Source of the DNA: Chitinophaga pinensis
Lineage (GTDB): Bacteria > Bacteroidota > Bacteroidia > Flavobacteriales > Flavobacteriaceae
NCBI GenBank assembly: GCA_945873505.1
Contig: CAMCDQ010000015.1
Coordinates: forward strand, 1 to 46,382
Reading direction: 5' to 3'
DNA length: 46,382 bases
The notes under the pieces are model-generated. The model was not told where the DNA came from and made no database searches. It saw only the letters and a program-made list of their open reading frames with translations. The translations under genes were made by a program, and so were the position numbers. Positions 26,849-35,744 of the stretch are shown piece after piece. Every line of letters starts with the position of its first letter. The first letter of the stretch is position 1.

Positions 26849-27745
26849 CTATTTTCTTGGGTGAAATGAATTCATTATTTCTGATAAATGTTTTCTATCA
26901 AGATGTACGTATATTTCTGTAGTGGTAATGGATTCGTGACCCAACATCAATTGAATGGAGCGCAAATCAGCACCATTTTCTAATAAATGGGTAGCAAAAG
27001 AATGTCGAAAGGTATGTGGACTTATAATTTTATTCAAATCAATTTTCACTGCCAAATCTTTAATAATTGTTAAAATCATTGCCCGAGTCAATTGACGTCC
27101 TCTCCTATTTAAAAACAAGGTGTCTTCGTGCCCTTTTTGAATATTGACATGAGTTCGAACTGAATTTTTATATATTTCAATGTAGTTCTGGGTAAAAAAT
27201 CCAATCGGAACAAAGCGTTGTTTATTTCCTTTTCCTGTAATTTTTATGAAACCCTCGTCAAAAAACAAATCCGAGATTTTCAAGGAAACCAATTCCGAAA
27301 CACGAAGTCCACATCCGTAAAGTGTTTCTAAAATGGCACGATTGCGTTCGCCTTCATTGGAACTCAAATCGATTGCCGCAATCAATCGGTCTATATCAAT
27401 TATTGACAAAGTATCTGGTAGTTTCCTACCTATTCTGGGGGTTTCTATTAATTCTAATGGATTGTCGGTTCTGTAATCTTCAAATAACATGTATGTGAAA
27501 AAACTTTTTAAACCTGAAATAATTCTGGCTTGAGAACGGGCATTTACTTCTTTTGCAACACTGTAAATAAAAAGCTGTATTGTTTCTTCGTTAATGTTTA
27601 TTGGAGAAACCGAAATTGAATTTTCATCTAAAAAAAGACACAAACGCTCAATATCAAAGGTGTAATTGTCTATTGTGTTTTTAGACAAACCCCTTTCAAT
27701 TCGCAAATACGATTGATAACTTTTTATATAAGACTTCCAATTCAT
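26849..27745 (-). CDS. xerD: Tyrosine recombinase XerD
   Basis: A 298-aa tyrosine recombinase of the XerC/XerD class. The catalytic set is complete: R148 (GCGLRVSELVSL), K172, H244 and R247 (SPHTFRHSFATHLLE), H270 (LGHES) and nucleophile Y279 (TEIYVH). The N-terminal SAM-like core-binding domain spans about 1-105. XerD resolves chromosome dimers at dif with XerC or as a lone Xer pair. It lies close to aroQ, an arrangement I associate with flavobacterial chromosomes, so it is a housekeeping copy and not a phage integrase. Confidence 0.95.
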   Translation of the reverse strand: MNWKSYIKSYQSYLRIERGLSKNTIDNYTFDIERLCLFLDENSISVSPININEETIQLFIYSVAKEVNARSQARIISGLKSFFTYMLFEDYRTDNPLELIETPRIGRKLPDTLSIIDIDRLIAAIDLSSNEGERNRAILETLYGCGLRVSELVSLKISDLFFDEGFIKITGKGNKQRFVPIGFFTQNYIEIYKNSVRTHVNIQKGHEDTLFLNRRGRQLTRAMILTIIKDLAVKIDLNKIISPHTFRHSFATHLLENGADLRSIQLMLGHESITTTEIYVHLDRKHLSEIMNSFHPRK

Positions 27746-27768
27746 GAATACAAAGGAAAACTATTTGC

Positions 27769-27798
27769 ATAAAAAAACCACGCCAATGACGTGGTTTA
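27769..27798 (-). terminator. Terminator of the outer-membrane beta-barrel gene
   Basis: The stem is AACCACG / CGTGGTT around a CCAATGA loop. A run of seven As on the left reads as a T-run on the minus strand. Confidence 0.8.
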
Positions 27799-27817
27799 AT
27801 TAATTTAATTCTACTAA

Positions 27818-28336
27818 TTAAAATTTGTAAATTAAACTAAAATTATTTCTGTTTAAGAAATTAGAATAATCATTCAAGTCAATTGTAGTAGTAGCGTCTC
27901 CAGTTTTAGGTTTACTGTAAGTAATTAAATCTCCTAAATGCCATCCAACTGATAGATGTTGCGTTAAAGAATAGTTTAAGTGAACACCTGCACCAAATGA
28001 AGTCATTGCATCACCGATATTTAAACCAGCCCCAGTGAAAACATTGAATCTTTCACCTAATTTCATCATTTGATATTTCATGCCTACTGAAAAATCAGTA
28101 GACGAAGCTGCTGTTCCTCCAGATCTAGACGTAATACCAGCTTCTAAAGCAACTTTATCAGAAATAAAATAACTAAGTGTTGGAGCTATAACAGTTTGTC
28201 CGTTAGTAACGGATGTCACATTACCTCCCAAAAGGAAATCCCCTTTTACAAATCCAAAACCAGAATCTTTTTTGTCTTGTGCATTAGCAAAGCTAATAGC
28301 CAATACTGCCGCAGCGGTTAAAATAATTTTTTTCAT
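27818..28336 (-). CDS. Outer membrane beta-barrel protein
   Basis: A 172-aa exported protein with a textbook signal peptide (MKKIILTAAAVLAISFANAQ). The mature part alternates polar and hydrophobic residues in strands (APTLSYFISDKVALEAGIT, VGMKYQMM) and ends in an aromatic residue (FSLIYKF), as outer-membrane barrels do, probably with eight strands. It resembles the OmpW/PorT-like small barrels found across Bacteroidetes. The function is structural or unknown; it is monocistronic with its own terminator. Confidence 0.85.
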   Translation of the reverse strand: MKKIILTAAAVLAISFANAQDKKDSGFGFVKGDFLLGGNVTSVTNGQTVIAPTLSYFISDKVALEAGITSRSGGTAASSTDFSVGMKYQMMKLGERFNVFTGAGLNIGDAMTSFGAGVHLNYSLTQHLSVGWHLGDLITYSKPKTGDATTTIDLNDYSNFLNRNNFSLIYKF

Positions 28337-28598
28337 TTTTGTTTTTGTTAAAATTAATAATAGTAAAATTATAAATTTATGTTAAAATAGATCTTCTTAT
28401 TAAAATTCACTTATTAACAACTTTATTAACAATTCAATAACTTAAAGATAATATTGGTGATTTAAATGTTGAAAACAAGTTAACAAGTCAATGATTTAGA
28501 CATTATACGAATTCATTCAAAAATCATGAATTAATTAAAAAAAGTAATACAAACATCTTATTTTCTTTAATAATCCTTATTTTTACTAAAAAATTACT

Positions 28599-29012
28599 AT
28601 GAAAATCATCATTATCAACGGACCAAATCTTAATCTTTTAGGAAAAAGAGAGCCAGAAATATATGGAAATCACACATTTGATTCTTATTTTGACGGGTTA
28701 AAAGCTAAATTCCCACAAATAGAGCTTACCTATTTTCAAAGTAATATAGAAGGAGAATTGATTTCTAAAATTCAAGAAGTTGGTTTTTCTTATGATGGTA
28801 TTGTTTTAAACGCTGCTGCATATACCCATACTTCGATTGGAATTGGCGATGCAGTAAAAGCAATTTCAACTCCTATTATAGAAGTTCATATCTCAAATAC
28901 TTTTTCTCGCGAAACTTTTCGCCATCAATCGTATATTTCTCCAAATGCAAAAGGTGTAATTATAGGTTTTGGAATGAAGAGTTATGATTTGGCTTTGCAG
29001 TCCTTTTTATAG
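28599..29012 (+). CDS. aroQ: Type II 3-dehydroquinate dehydratase
   Basis: A 137-aa type II dehydroquinase, third step of the shikimate pathway. The lid and active-site motifs are all visible: NGPNLNLLGKREPEIYG (with catalytic Tyr22), NAAAYTHTSIGIGDAV, and EVHISNTFSRETFRHQS with the catalytic His. The 137-aa length fits the dodecameric type II enzyme. It diverges from the beta-barrel gene; the 262-base gap 28337-28598 is AT-rich with the two promoters and nothing else recognisable. Confidence 0.96.
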   Translation: MKIIIINGPNLNLLGKREPEIYGNHTFDSYFDGLKAKFPQIELTYFQSNIEGELISKIQEVGFSYDGIVLNAAAYTHTSIGIGDAVKAISTPIIEVHISNTFSRETFRHQSYISPNAKGVIIGFGMKSYDLALQSFL

Positions 29013-29098
29013 TTTATAGAAGTTAGGAATTTCTGTGAGAAAAAAACTGTAACAATTATATCATCCATTCGTCGTTACTATATAAACCTATACCTACT

Positions 29099-31585
29099 AT
29101 GAAAAAATTATTCTTACTCCTATTATTAGCCTCTTTCTCTGCTTTTGCTCAAATTAAAGGTACCGTTTCCGATGAAAAAGGAAATCCCCTACCCTTCGTA
29201 ACTATTTTTTCTGCGAATACCTACAATGGAACTACTTCCAATGATAACGGAAAATATGAATTGAATATTAAAACTACTGGAATGCAAACTATCGTATTTC
29301 AATATTTAGGATTTAAAACCAAAAAAATTTCAATTTCGGTCGAAAAGCTACCTTATATATTAGATGTAAAATTAAACGAAGAAAGTTACACCTTGAATGA
29401 AGTTGTAATCAATCCAAAAGACAATCCTGCCAATGCGATAATCCGAAGTGCCATTGCCAGTAAAAAAGAAAACTCCGATAAAACTGCAAAATTTAAAGCC
29501 GATTTTTATTCACGTGGGATTTTCAAAGTGAAAGATTTGCCTAAAAAAATTATGGGTCAAAAAATAGATCTTGGTGAACAAATGGGCGCTAATATTGACT
29601 CAACAGGTAGTGGAATTATGTATTTATCCGAAACGGTTTCTAAAATATCTTATGAAAAGCCAAATAACCTAAAAGAGAAAATTATCGCATCAAAAATTAG
29701 CGGAAACAATAATGGTTTTAGTTATAACACAGCAGAATCAGCTACTTATGATTTTTACAACAATACTTTAGATTTCGATATTAGCTTGATTTCGCCAATC
29801 GCAAACAACGCCTTCAATTATTATAAATTCAAGTTAGAAGGGACTTTTTTTGATGAAAACAACCAGCAAATTTGCAAAATTAAAGTCATTCCCAAACGAG
29901 ATAAAGAGCCTGTTTTTGAAGGATACATCTATATTGTTGATGATAGTTGGGCGATTTACGCATTGGATTTAGACATTAAAGGATACCGAATGAAGAATGA
30001 ATTTGTAGATACTATGACGTTAAAACAAAATTACAACTACAATTCAAAAAACAAAATTTGGGCAAAAAATTCACAAAGTTTGGCTTTCAATGCTGGGTTT
30101 TTTGGGATTAAATTCAATGGTAAATTCAATTATGTTTTTAGCAATTATGAGTTTCCAGATTCCTTTGAAAAGAAAACTTTTACTAATGAAATTTTGAGTT
30201 TTGAGGAAAATGCCAACAAAAAAGATTCTATCTATTGGAATAAAAACAGACCCATTCCATTGACTGCTGAGGAAAACACTGATTATATCAAAAAAGACAG
30301 TATTTATATTGTTAGAAATTCCAAAACCTATTTGGATTCTATTGACAAAAAATATAATAAATTTAAAATTGTAGCTATTTTATCAGGTTATAATTATAAA
30401 AACAGTTCCAAAAAAACAAATTTCAATTATGTTGGATTGCTTGATTTGAGTTCACTAAGTTTCAACACCGTTCAAGGTTACAGTATTTCTTCTGGATTTA
30501 ATTTCAGAAAAAGAGATAGAGAAAAAGGCAGAAATACCGAAATAAGTACAACTGTAAATTATGGTTTTTCAGATACTCGATTGCGAATAACTGGAAAATA
30601 CAACCACCGTTTCAACAATCAGGATTATGCCTATTTGAATATTTCTGGAGGAACTAAAGTCAATCAGTTTAATGATAATCAGCCTATTAGTCCTTTTATA
30701 AATAGTACGAGTTCATTGTTCTTTAAAAATAATTTTATGAAATTATATAATTTAGAATTTGCTCAAATTAATTATGGTAAAGATGTAGCAAATGGATTGA
30801 ATTTAAGCGGAAAAATAGCCTATGAACAACGAAAACCATTATTGAACACAACCGATTTTGCAATTGCAAAAAGTGATGATTCCTACTCTTCGAATAATCC
30901 GTTAGACCCAAATGATTTTGTAAATTCAGGATTTGAAGCGCATCATTTAGTAAAAATAGGGTTGAATGCTAGAATAAATTTTGGGAATAAATACTTTTCA
31001 CGCCCTGATGGACGTTTCAACATTAGAAATCAAAAATACCCAACACTTTTCTTTGCTTATGAAAAAGCAGTTGCAGGAAGCGAGAAAAAATACGAATTTG
31101 ACCACGTAAATACGCGTTTGTTTTATGATATAAATGTTGGAAACAAAGGAAATCTTGCCATGAATTTAAAAGTTGGGAAATTCTTCAATGCCGAAAACAT
31201 TGCCTTTATGGATTTCAAGCATTTTAATGGAAACCAAACCCATATTGGTGGAACAGACCGTTATTTGAATGTGTTTAATTTGCTTCCTTATTATTCCAAT
31301 AGTACTAATGATAGTTATTTTGAAGCGCATTTAGAACACAACGACAAAGGATTTATTATGAATAAAATTCCCTTATTGAACAAATTAAAATCAACTTTGA
31401 TTTTAGGATTTCACAATCTTGCCATTCCAGATAGAAAACCCTATTCTGAAATTAGCATTGGACTTGATAATTTAGGTTTTGGAAAATTCAAACTGTTCCG
31501 ATTTGATTATGTTCGTTCGTATCAAAATGGTTATCAGGGAGATGGAGTGGTTTTTGGATTGAAAATATTAAATGCTTTAGACTAA
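29099..31585 (+). CDS. DUF5686 and carboxypeptidase-regulatory-like domain protein
   Basis: An 828-aa exported protein. After the signal peptide (MKKLFLLLLLASFSAFAQ) comes a CarboxypepD_reg-like domain (~18-95: IKGTVSDEKGNPLPFVTI), then the DUF5686 region, with the typical NAIIRSAIASKKEN start and a beta-rich C-terminal half that probably forms an outer-membrane barrel. The family is restricted mainly to Bacteroidetes, and no function is established. It follows aroQ by 86 bases and ends at a bidirectional terminator shared with the convergent CDF gene. Confidence 0.88.
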   Translation: MKKLFLLLLLASFSAFAQIKGTVSDEKGNPLPFVTIFSANTYNGTTSNDNGKYELNIKTTGMQTIVFQYLGFKTKKISISVEKLPYILDVKLNEESYTLNEVVINPKDNPANAIIRSAIASKKENSDKTAKFKADFYSRGIFKVKDLPKKIMGQKIDLGEQMGANIDSTGSGIMYLSETVSKISYEKPNNLKEKIIASKISGNNNGFSYNTAESATYDFYNNTLDFDISLISPIANNAFNYYKFKLEGTFFDENNQQICKIKVIPKRDKEPVFEGYIYIVDDSWAIYALDLDIKGYRMKNEFVDTMTLKQNYNYNSKNKIWAKNSQSLAFNAGFFGIKFNGKFNYVFSNYEFPDSFEKKTFTNEILSFEENANKKDSIYWNKNRPIPLTAEENTDYIKKDSIYIVRNSKTYLDSIDKKYNKFKIVAILSGYNYKNSSKKTNFNYVGLLDLSSLSFNTVQGYSISSGFNFRKRDREKGRNTEISTTVNYGFSDTRLRITGKYNHRFNNQDYAYLNISGGTKVNQFNDNQPISPFINSTSSLFFKNNFMKLYNLEFAQINYGKDVANGLNLSGKIAYEQRKPLLNTTDFAIAKSDDSYSSNNPLDPNDFVNSGFEAHHLVKIGLNARINFGNKYFSRPDGRFNIRNQKYPTLFFAYEKAVAGSEKKYEFDHVNTRLFYDINVGNKGNLAMNLKVGKFFNAENIAFMDFKHFNGNQTHIGGTDRYLNVFNLLPYYSNSTNDSYFEAHLEHNDKGFIMNKIPLLNKLKSTLILGFHNLAIPDRKPYSEISIGLDNLGFGKFKLFRFDYVRSYQNGYQGDGVVFGLKILNALD

Positions 31586-31597
31586 ATAGCATTAAAA

Positions 31598-31636
31598 TTA
31601 AAAAACAGGTAAGAAGTAATTCTTACCCGTTTTTTA
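31598..31636. terminator. Bidirectional terminator between the DUF5686 and CDF genes
   Basis: The stem GGTAAGAA / TTCTTACC lies between an A-run and a T-run. It touches the stop codon of the minus-strand CDF gene. Confidence 0.8.
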
Positions 31637-32518
31637 TTTATTTTCTTGCTCGCTTGGTTCAATGTGAATCAAAACGTGACCTAATTCAAATATCTTTTCC
31701 TGCAAGGTATCTTTTAATAAATGGGCTAAATCGTGCCCTTCTTTCACTGAAATTGTAGCGTCAACAACAGCGTGTAAATCTACGTGGTATTTCATTCCAG
31801 ACTTGCGAATAAAGCATTTTTCGGTTTCAATAATCCCATTAACATTTAAAGAAATAGTTCTTATTTCAGCAACTAAATCATCATATAAATGTTCGTCCAT
31901 AATTTCGCCCAAAGCAGGTCGAAAAATGAGGTAACTATTATAAAGTATGAACCCAGATGCGAAAAGCGCTGCCCAATCATCGGCAGATTCGTATCCTTTT
32001 CCAAGAAATATTGCAATTGAAATTCCAATAAAAGCGGCTACTGAAGTAATTGCATCACTTCTATGGTGCCAAGCATCTGCTTTTAGTGACGAACTATTTG
32101 TTTGCATTCCCCGTTTCAAAACCAATCGAAACGAAAATTCTTTCCAAATAATAATTGCACCCAAAACGATTAATGTCCACGATTTTGGCAATTCGTGTGG
32201 CATTCCAATATTACTGATGCTTTCATAAGCAATAATTGTTGCCGAAGTAATCAAAAAACCAACCACTAAAAACGTTACCAATGGTTCCGCGCGCCCGTGA
32301 CCATAAGGATGGTTGGCATCTGCAGGTCTGTTAGAATATTTGATTCCAAATAATACTAAAAAGGAAGAAAAAATATCTGTTGTCGATTCTATTGCATCGG
32401 CAATTAAAGCATATGAATTTCCAAAAACACCCGCAATTCCTTTGATAAATGCCAAACAGGTATTCCCAACAATACTAAAGTACGTTGCTTTCAAAGCTGT
32501 TTGTTCGCTTGTGTTCAT
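31634..32518 (-). CDS. Cation diffusion facilitator (CDF) transporter
   Basis: A 294-aa CDF family metal exporter. Six helices are visible, with the metal-site motifs DAIESTTD, HPYGHGRAE and DAWHHRSDAITS; the Asp/His pattern (HHxxD) suggests Zn or Mn-type selectivity but does not prove it. A short C-terminal cytoplasmic ferredoxin-like domain (YHVDLHAVVDATISVKEGHD) completes it. It exchanges a divalent cation for protons. It lies 31 bases after murA on the minus strand and may be co-transcribed. Confidence 0.92.
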   Translation of the reverse strand: MNTSEQTALKATYFSIVGNTCLAFIKGIAGVFGNSYALIADAIESTTDIFSSFLVLFGIKYSNRPADANHPYGHGRAEPLVTFLVVGFLITSATIIAYESISNIGMPHELPKSWTLIVLGAIIIWKEFSFRLVLKRGMQTNSSSLKADAWHHRSDAITSVAAFIGISIAIFLGKGYESADDWAALFASGFILYNSYLIFRPALGEIMDEHLYDDLVAEIRTISLNVNGIIETEKCFIRKSGMKYHVDLHAVVDATISVKEGHDLAHLLKDTLQEKIFELGHVLIHIEPSEQENK

Positions 32519-32549
32519 TGTGAATTGTAGGTATTATCTAAATTTTGGG

Positions 32550-33860
32550 TTATTCCCGAATAATATTTGCGCCAATTGCTCTTAATCTTTGGTCAATTCT
32601 TTCGTAACCTCTATCAATTTGTTCGATATTTTGAATTGTGCTCGTTCCTTTTGCAGAAAGTGCCGCAATCAATAATGAAATTCCAGCGCGAATATCTGGT
32701 GATGACATTGTAGTAGCTTTCAATTGTGATTCGAAATTATGTCCCATAACTACTGCTCTGTGGGGATCACATAACATAATCTTGGCACCCATATCTATCA
32801 ATTTATCAACGAAGAATAAACGGCTTTCAAACATTTTTTGGTGAATTAACACATCGCCTTTTGCTTGTGTGGCAACTACCAAAACAATGCTTAATAAATC
32901 GGGGGTAAAACCTGGCCAAGGTGCATCAGCAATAGTTAGAATAGAGCCATCGATATCGGTTTTTATTTCATAACCGTTAGTATGAGCTGGAATATAAATG
33001 TCGTCGCCTCTTTTTTCAAGGGTAATTCCTAATTTTCTAAAAGTATTTGGGATAACACCTAAGTTTTCCCAACTTACATTTTTGATTGTAATTTCACTTC
33101 TAGTCATTGCGGCAAGCCCAATCCAAGAACCAATTTCAATCATATCTGGAAGGATTCTGTGTTCGCACCCACCCAAATTTTGAACTCCTTCAATGGTCAA
33201 TAAATTGGATCCTACTCCAGCTATTTTAGCACCCATTGAATTCAACATTTTACATAATTGTTGTAAATACGGTTCGCAAGCAGCGTTGTAAACAGAAGTT
33301 TTCCCTTTGGCTAAAACAGCTGCCATAACAATATTTGCAGTTCCTGTAACTGATGCCTCGTCCAATAACATATCGGCACCAACCAATCCATCAACAGCTT
33401 CTACACCATAAAAATGGTCTTCTCTATTGTAACGAAATTTTGCTCCAAGATTTATAAAACCTTCAAAATGCGTGTCCAATCTTCTACGTCCAATTTTGTC
33501 GCCACCTGGTTTTGGAATATATCCTTTTCCGAAACGAGCCAAAAGTGGTCCAACAATCATTATAGAACCTCTTAAAGAGCCACCTTCTTTTTTGAAAGCT
33601 TCAGTTTCTAGGTAACCAATATTAACTTCGTCTGCCTGAAAAGTTACAGAACTTGAAGAATTTCTTTGAATTTTAACTCCTAAATTACCTAATAAAGTAA
33701 TTAATTTATTGACATCAATGATGTCTGGAATATTGTTGATAGTAACTTTTTCTGAAGTTAAAAGTACCGCACACAAAATTTGCAATGCTTCGTTTTTTGC
33801 TCCTTGTGGGTTGATTTCCCCTTTTAGACGAATGCCACCTTCAATTTTAAATGTTCCCAT
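32550..33860 (-). CDS. murA: UDP-N-acetylglucosamine 1-carboxyvinyltransferase
   Basis: A 436-aa EPSP-synthase-like enzyme that makes the first committed step of peptidoglycan synthesis, transferring enolpyruvate from PEP to UDP-GlcNAc. Motifs include NPQGAKNEALQ and the active-site loop PGGDKIGRRRLDTH. In E. coli the matching loop reads PGGCTIGARPVD, where Cys115 is the catalytic and fosfomycin-binding residue. Here Asp121 (plus-strand 33498-33500) takes that place. Asp at this site is known in some naturally fosfomycin-insensitive bacteria. It heads a run with the CDF gene downstream and the DUF4290 gene upstream. Confidence 0.96.
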   Translation of the reverse strand: MGTFKIEGGIRLKGEINPQGAKNEALQILCAVLLTSEKVTINNIPDIIDVNKLITLLGNLGVKIQRNSSSSVTFQADEVNIGYLETEAFKKEGGSLRGSIMIVGPLLARFGKGYIPKPGGDKIGRRRLDTHFEGFINLGAKFRYNREDHFYGVEAVDGLVGADMLLDEASVTGTANIVMAAVLAKGKTSVYNAACEPYLQQLCKMLNSMGAKIAGVGSNLLTIEGVQNLGGCEHRILPDMIEIGSWIGLAAMTRSEITIKNVSWENLGVIPNTFRKLGITLEKRGDDIYIPAHTNGYEIKTDIDGSILTIADAPWPGFTPDLLSIVLVVATQAKGDVLIHQKMFESRLFFVDKLIDMGAKIMLCDPHRAVVMGHNFESQLKATTMSSPDIRAGISLLIAALSAKGTSTIQNIEQIDRGYERIDQRLRAIGANIIRE

Positions 33861-33887
33861 AAAATAATATTATAAATTTTGAATTTT

Positions 33888-34610
33888 TTACAAAGGTTTT
33901 CTTGATTGATTTTTGTGAATTGGATTGTTTGGCTTTCCTGTTTTGGTGATTTTTGGCTTAATTAACGGTCCCGAAGGATTGATTTTATTAGAAATACGCT
34001 TATTTGTTCTCATTAAATCTGAGGTATTCAAAAGCGCTTCTGTGCTTTGAAGCATATTAATTTTTCCGCCTGAAAGTTCATATAAATGTTCAAAAATCAC
34101 GTCGTCTTTTACGGTATCTTTATTCCAACTTAAATACGATTTTTTCATGTGATTGGCAATAACTTTAATCAATGCCAATTTCATTTCGCCATCTTCCCAT
34201 TTGTTGGCTACATCAATCATATATTTGATGTTATTGCCATAAAAACGATATTTTGGATAGTTTTGTGGGTAATTTAAAACGTCAGGTTTCAATTGTAAAA
34301 CTTCGCGAGTAGGAACTGGATAAGGCGAATTTACATCCAATTTAAAGTCGGACATAATGAAAAGTTGGTCCCATAGTTTGTGTTGAAAATCCAATACATC
34401 ACGAAGGTGTGGGTTTAAACTTCCCATAACTTGAATGATATATTTAGCGGCTTTGTTGCGCTCGATTGGGTCTTCAATAGCAGTTGCTTGCTCAATCAAT
34501 TTTTGCAAATGACGACCGTATTCTGGAATGATGAGATGCTCTCTTTCTGAATTGTATTCTAAATTAAAGACCACATCGTTTGCTACTTCTTTTTGATATT
34601 TTGTAACCAT
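33888..34610 (-). CDS. DUF4290 domain-containing protein
   Basis: A soluble 240-aa protein matching DUF4290, a family found in Bacteroidetes with no known function. It is largely helical with a conserved HLRDVLDFQHKLWDQLFIMS segment and ends in a basic tail (PKITKTGKPNNPIHKNQSRK). It lies 27 bases upstream of murA and 3 bases downstream of the DUF493 gene on the minus strand, so a DUF493-DUF4290-murA unit is likely. No further function can be read. Confidence 0.87.
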   Translation of the reverse strand: MVTKYQKEVANDVVFNLEYNSEREHLIIPEYGRHLQKLIEQATAIEDPIERNKAAKYIIQVMGSLNPHLRDVLDFQHKLWDQLFIMSDFKLDVNSPYPVPTREVLQLKPDVLNYPQNYPKYRFYGNNIKYMIDVANKWEDGEMKLALIKVIANHMKKSYLSWNKDTVKDDVIFEHLYELSGGKINMLQSTEALLNTSDLMRTNKRISNKINPSGPLIKPKITKTGKPNNPIHKNQSRKPL

Positions 34611-34613
34611 AAT

Positions 34614-34898
34614 TTATAGGGAAATTATACCTTTTATTGTTGAAAGTTCAAGGTATTTGTCTATTATTTTTTGTGCATTTGGCATTTGAACGTCAATTGA
34701 GATGCTGGTATATTTGCCTGTTTTTGAATGTTTGGTTTCAATTACAGCACCCATACTGTTGAATGCATTCTCTACTTTTTCTATTTTTTCTTGGTGAGTT
34801 GGAACGATAAATTTAAACAAATATTCGGCTGGCCAAGTATTGCTATTGTTCAATTCTGTTGTCAATCTTTCATAAAAATCCTTGGTATCCTTGTCCAT
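34614..34898 (-). CDS. DUF493 family protein (YbeD-like)
   Basis: A 94-aa protein of the YbeD/DUF493 family, a small ferredoxin-like alpha-beta fold (WPAEYLFKFIVPT; KTGKYTSISIDVQMPNA). The E. coli member YbeD sits beside lipoate genes and resembles the allosteric regulatory domain of some enzymes, but its function is unknown. Here it precedes DUF4290 and murA by 3 bases. The divergent intergenic region 34899-35168 holds a repeat element. Confidence 0.87.
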   Translation of the reverse strand: MDKDTKDFYERLTTELNNSNTWPAEYLFKFIVPTHQEKIEKVENAFNSMGAVIETKHSKTGKYTSISIDVQMPNAQKIIDKYLELSTIKGIISL

Positions 34899-34993
34899 TC
34901 TAAAATAAATTATAGCAAATATAAGGTAAAATTTGTGAATTATAAAGTTTGATTGTGTTTTTGAAATTTACAAAAATACAAAAGAATGATTTT

Positions 34994-35104
34994 TAGCCCT
35001 GATGGAAATGGAAATCCTCGCAATTGTGGAGGAACGGAACAATTGGGAGATTGAAATAGACAGCAGGAATTGCAATTGCTGAAAATGCGGGAACAATTCG
35101 CTCC
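34994..35104 (+). repeat. Hairpin-cored intergenic repeat upstream of the P-loop NTPase gene (copy 3, enlarged centre)
   Basis: It shares the outer arms of copy 2 (starting TAGCCCTGAT, containing AGCAGGAA, ending GCTCC), but the centre is longer: CCTC/GAGG hairpin, repeated CAATTG steps and more A/G-rich sequence. It lies 64 bases before the GTG start at 35169, in the same orientation as the gene. Confidence 0.6.
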
Positions 35105-35168
35105 AAAAGAGAAATAATCTTTTTAAATACCGATTACTTTAAGTAAATTTACACTTTATATCCAAAAA

Positions 35169-35702
35169 GTGCAAAAGGAAATTATAGTTATTATTGGCGG
35201 GCCTGGAACGGGGAAAACAACAATTATTGATGGGCTTTTAGAGCGTGGATATTGCTGTTATCCCGAGATTTCACGGGAAGTGACGATGGAAGCGAAGAAG
35301 CAAGGAATTGAGCAATTGTTTCTTGAAAATCCGTTGCTTTTTAGTGAACTACTTTTGGAAGGACGCAAAAAACAGTTTTTGAATGCGCAAAATGAGCCTC
35401 ATGAAATTGTATTTTTAGACCGAGGAATTCCTGATGTTTTGGCTTATATGAATTATATTGGCGACAGTTATCCTTCTTTTTTTGATGCTGCTTGTCGTGA
35501 AAATACCTACACAAAAATATTTATTCTACCGCCTTGGGAAGAAATTTATGTGAGTGATGACGCTCGTTATGAGAATTACGAACAGGCAAAATTGATTTAC
35601 AATCACTTAACGGAAACGTATCAGAATTATGGCTACGAATTAATTGAAGTACCAAAAGATACCTTAGATAACAGAATTCTTTTTATCTTAGGGCAAATTT
35701 AG
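35169..35702 (+). CDS. AAA family P-loop ATPase/NTPase (AAA_28-like)
   Basis: A 177-aa P-loop protein. Walker A is GGPGTGKTT at residues 10-18, close to the start, which makes the GTG at 35169 the needed initiation codon: no ATG lies before it. A conserved EISREVTMEAKKQG and an acidic FLDRGIPDVLAYMN (Walker B or lid) follow. The pattern fits AAA_28, a group of small kinase- or NTPase-like proteins with unknown substrate. The gene stands next to recQ (42 bases upstream) and may be co-transcribed with recQ and fmt. Confidence 0.85.
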   Translation: MQKEIIVIIGGPGTGKTTIIDGLLERGYCCYPEISREVTMEAKKQGIEQLFLENPLLFSELLLEGRKKQFLNAQNEPHEIVFLDRGIPDVLAYMNYIGDSYPSFFDAACRENTYTKIFILPPWEEIYVSDDARYENYEQAKLIYNHLTETYQNYGYELIEVPKDTLDNRILFILGQI

Positions 35703-35744
35703 TTAAGGTTTTCTTGAAATATCTGAAAATTTAAGCAACGATAT

